38,203 nucleotides of DNA from Candidatus Poriferisocius anaerobius (lineage in GTDB: Bacteria; Actinomycetota; Acidimicrobiia; Acidimicrobiales; Bin134). The DNA lies in assembly GCA_028278785.1 (NCBI GenBank), contig JAPYOG010000290.1:1-38203 (forward strand), read 5' to 3'. Below, one piece after another: positions 36,688 through 38,203 of this stretch (within the stretch, counting starts at the first letter, position 1; every line of letters begins with the position of its first letter). The translations under genes were made by a program, and so were the position numbers. The notes beneath the pieces were generated by a model. The model did not search any database and was not told the origin of the DNA. It saw only the letters and a list, made by a program, of their open reading frames with translations.

Positions 36688-37764
36688 CTAGAGTGCAGGT
36701 TCCCCTAGGTCTGTTCCAGGCAATTCAGCCGATGTTCTGGATTTTGTTTCCCCGTCATCAGGAATGCTTATGGTCCTCACGAGCAGATCGACGATCCCTT
36801 GGCCGCGTGGGTGCTCTGACCGGATCAATGTGATGCTGAATCCGCCGACAATCAGCCCGAGGAGGACAACGACGATTGCTGTGTAGGCGGAGTAGTAGTG
36901 TATGTCGTTTTCGCGGGAAATGGACTCTATCGATTCCAAATAGAAGAGAGCGAAGATCGCCAACGCGGGAGCGGTGGCAACAAGTGTCCTGAATGAAGCG
37001 TAAGGCAAACTCAAGCTTTCGCCGGAGCTTTGCCTTATGACCTTGACCTTGCAAACCCGCTGTCCCACCGTGCCCCCGAACACAGAAGTTCCAACCGACT
37101 GATAAACAAAGCAGACCAGGGCGGCAACAATCCATGGATATAATGGCGGGCTGCCTTGATCCCCTTCAACATAGAAGGAGGCAAAGATTCCCACGGTTGC
37201 AATAGCAGCAATTGACAGGAGTATCCACATTGCAAAGTCAATTACCCAGGGAAATGCAGAAGCCCGAGGAGGATATTCGCCGCCTTGAGGGTCAAATGTA
37301 TGAGAGACAGCGTTGAGTATGGTCGTCGACGACAGCAGCCACGCCATAGACGCAAGAAGCGAAGAAACGGCCACCATAGCAGATATGTCACGAGCCGTTC
37401 CCGGCGGCAGCGCCGGCAATACAAGGGCAGAGGATGAGAATATGAGAGCCAAACCGGTAAGCACACACTTCCGCAACCCGATTTCGGCCAATGACATCTT
37501 CTTGTGAAACTTTTGCAGCATAGCTGCACACAACATGACAATTACGCTGAAAACCAATTTGTCCAATCGACCGAAGAGCGTGACATAGTCCACAAAGTCG
37601 CGATGAAGCCAAATGATATAGACGAAGAGATACGCGGACATCACGACAGCAATCACGACCGGCATGGGATGCTTCCTGAAACCCTTCCAACCCACGCCCT
37701 TAGGGTCTAGGTCGTACCGTGTCCTCTGTCGCAGACGCCAAGCCAAATCAGCTACGGCTGACAT
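36688..37764 (-). CDS. RDD-family membrane protein, AT-rich
   Basis: A 358-residue protein with about eight membrane segments. The first half (segments near 34-55, 66-85, 100-120 and 127-147) has no family I recognise. The second half looks like an RDD domain: FVYQSVGTSVFGGTVGQRVCKVKVI, then LPYASFRTLVA and the end RGQGIVDLLVRTI. RDD proteins are poorly understood; some are ion exchangers. Its base composition is near 50% GC, well below the rest of the window, which suggests recent acquisition. ATG 37764 overlaps a TAGGAT, so either the start lies further inside or the promoter is elsewhere. A strong hairpin lies just upstream. Confidence 0.75.
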   Translation of the reverse strand: MSAVADLAWRLRQRTRYDLDPKGVGWKGFRKHPMPVVIAVVMSAYLFVYIIWLHRDFVDYVTLFGRLDKLVFSVIVMLCAAMLQKFHKKMSLAEIGLRKCVLTGLALIFSSSALVLPALPPGTARDISAMVAVSSLLASMAWLLSSTTILNAVSHTFDPQGGEYPPRASAFPWVIDFAMWILLSIAAIATVGIFASFYVEGDQGSPPLYPWIVAALVCFVYQSVGTSVFGGTVGQRVCKVKVIRQSSGESLSLPYASFRTLVATAPALAIFALFYLESIESISRENDIHYYSAYTAIVVVLLGLIVGGFSITLIRSEHPRGQGIVDLLVRTISIPDDGETKSRTSAELPGTDLGEPAL

Positions 37765-37779
37765 CCTAGCCGAATGCCG

Positions 37780-37808
37780 GGGGGTCTGTCAAAAACTGAC
37801 AGACCCCC
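37780..37808. terminator. Perfect 12-bp hairpin, possible bidirectional terminator or attenuator
   Basis: GGGGGTCTGTCA (37780-37791) pairs perfectly with TGACAGACCCCC (37797-37808) around the loop AAAAC. There is no clear T-run on either side. It lies 16 bp upstream of the RDD-family start, so it could insulate the gene from upstream transcription or sit in its leader. Confidence 0.45.
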
Positions 37809-37871
37809 TCTCACGAAAAGGGGGGAAGCTCAGGTCTGACGGCTTTCGGACTCTTCGGTCGTGCATTGGGG

Positions 37872-37928
37872 TTGCGACCGGTTGGATGCGGTTTACGACC
37901 GGCGCTGCGGAGGGTTGCGACCGGTCGC
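37872..37928 (+). repeat. Three helically phased TTGCGACCGG repeats
   Basis: TTGCGACCGG (37872-37881), TTACGACCGG (37893-37902) and TTGCGACCGG (37915-37924) are spaced 21 and 22 bp apart. The third extends into the perfect palindrome GCGACCGGTCGC (37917-37928). The spacing of two helical turns suggests an array of regulator sites. Confidence 0.6.
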
Positions 37929-38046
37929 GGCAGGTGCCGTGGTGCATGATGGCGGGCATGAGCAAGGTTCTTGGCCATCTGCGGGCAGTGGGTTGCGGCA
38001 GTGCTGCTCGTGTTGGCGGGCCAGGGATGCGGGCTGTGATAGATGT

Positions 38047-38079
38047 ATATTTCTCAGATCGACTCTGGCATATTTCTCA
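38047..38079 (+). promoter_or_regulatory. Two ATATTTCTCA direct repeats, probable operator
   Basis: ATATTTCTCA is present at 38047-38056 and 38070-38079, 23 bp apart; the second ends one base before ATG 38081. Such repeats over the promoter of a helix-turn-helix gene suggest autoregulation. Confidence 0.5.
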
Positions 38080-38080
38080 T

Positions 38081-38203
38081 ATGGGCTCTGTCGAAGTTCT
38101 GACAGGTCTGGGACCGGTGTTCTCGACCCGGGAGTTCGAGCGGGCGGCCGGGGTGCGCCCGTCTTCGGCGTCGCGCGCACTGGGGGAGTTGGCGGCCGGG
38201 GGC
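38081..38203 (+). CDS. Helix-turn-helix protein, possibly AbiEi-type antitoxin, 5' part
   Basis: The first 41 codons of a gene that runs off the window. VEVLTGLGPVFSTREFERAAGVRPSSASRALGELAAGG has the spacing of an N-terminal winged helix-turn-helix, like those of AbiEi-family antitoxins in actinobacteria (VFxxxDL followed by a second helix and a small wing). AbiEi proteins repress their own promoter and pair with AbiEii toxins. Direct repeats immediately upstream fit autoregulation. With only the N-terminus visible, another winged-helix regulator is equally possible. Confidence 0.5.
   Translation, partial: MGSVEVLTGLGPVFSTREFERAAGVRPSSASRALGELAAGG

Larger units (their letters stand above)
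37765..38080. other. 316-bp intergenic region between divergent genes
   Basis: No gene is convincing here. The region holds a 12-bp perfect hairpin, three phased TTGCGACCGG repeats and two ATATTTCTCA repeats, listed separately. A frame continuous with the helix-turn-helix gene is open from ATG 37958, but its sequence across 37958-38080 does not look like protein. Confidence 0.5.

Noticed and set aside
37872-37928. A CRISPR array
   Set aside because: The repeats are only 10 bp with 11-12 bp between them, far too short for repeat-spacer units, and no cas gene is present.

Overview
The window is GC-rich, densely coded DNA from an actinobacterium, most likely an uncultured member of class Acidimicrobiia. 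The evidence is the gene families, the uvrC-rapZ ... gap-pgk-tpiA-secG order, and the promoters. At least twelve genes have a TANNNT -10 box only 6-9 nt before the start codon, the signature of leaderless transcription. The lineage is inferred; no 16S rRNA is present.

Layout. 1-3.1 kb: the 3' end of a leucyl aminopeptidase gene, a MauE/DoxX-like membrane protein, a conserved hypothetical, and a rhodanese-ThiF sulfur-carrier activating enzyme behind a promoter with a perfect palindromic operator. 3.1-11.2 kb: an envelope-glycan locus with DUF2304 plus GT2, two head-to-head paralogous GT-C-like membrane proteins, and a complete dTDP-L-rhamnose pathway (rmlA-C-B-D). 11.2-16 kb: a 1009-residue secreted SpoIID/LytB protein with tandem modules, a small membrane protein and nadA. 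16.2-24.9 kb: uvrC (broken), rapZ, a sterol desaturase/fatty-acid hydroxylase gene and an acyl-CoA synthetase gene on the opposite strand, then gap-pgk-tpiA-secG. 24.9-29.2 kb: acyl-CoA dehydrogenase, SDR and katG. 29.26 kb: tRNA-Leu(GAG).

Right of the tRNA the window becomes accessory in character. It holds a membrane-anchored cupredoxin fused to a large Cys/His-rich domain of unknown function, three gene fragments (DUF4143 ATPase, acyl-CoA dehydrogenase, SRAP peptidase), and a putative metal-handling group (four-TM protein, His-rich cupredoxin-like lipoprotein, remnant of a polytopic membrane protein). Then come a DUF4041/T5orf172 protein, a peptidase remnant, an AT-richer RDD-family membrane protein, and the start of a helix-turn-helix gene behind two sets of helically phased repeats.

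Two themes cut across the window. One is gene damage: uvrC and the polytopic membrane gene each have an internal deletion that changes frame, and four further fragments lie in the right third. The other is small tandem duplications at gene 3' ends (59 bp at rmlC/rmlB, 36 bp x3 at rapZ, 12 bp at the acyl-CoA dehydrogenase stop). The best candidates for undescribed biology are the cupredoxin-Cys/His fusion with the nearby lipoprotein module, and the paired GT-C-like proteins.
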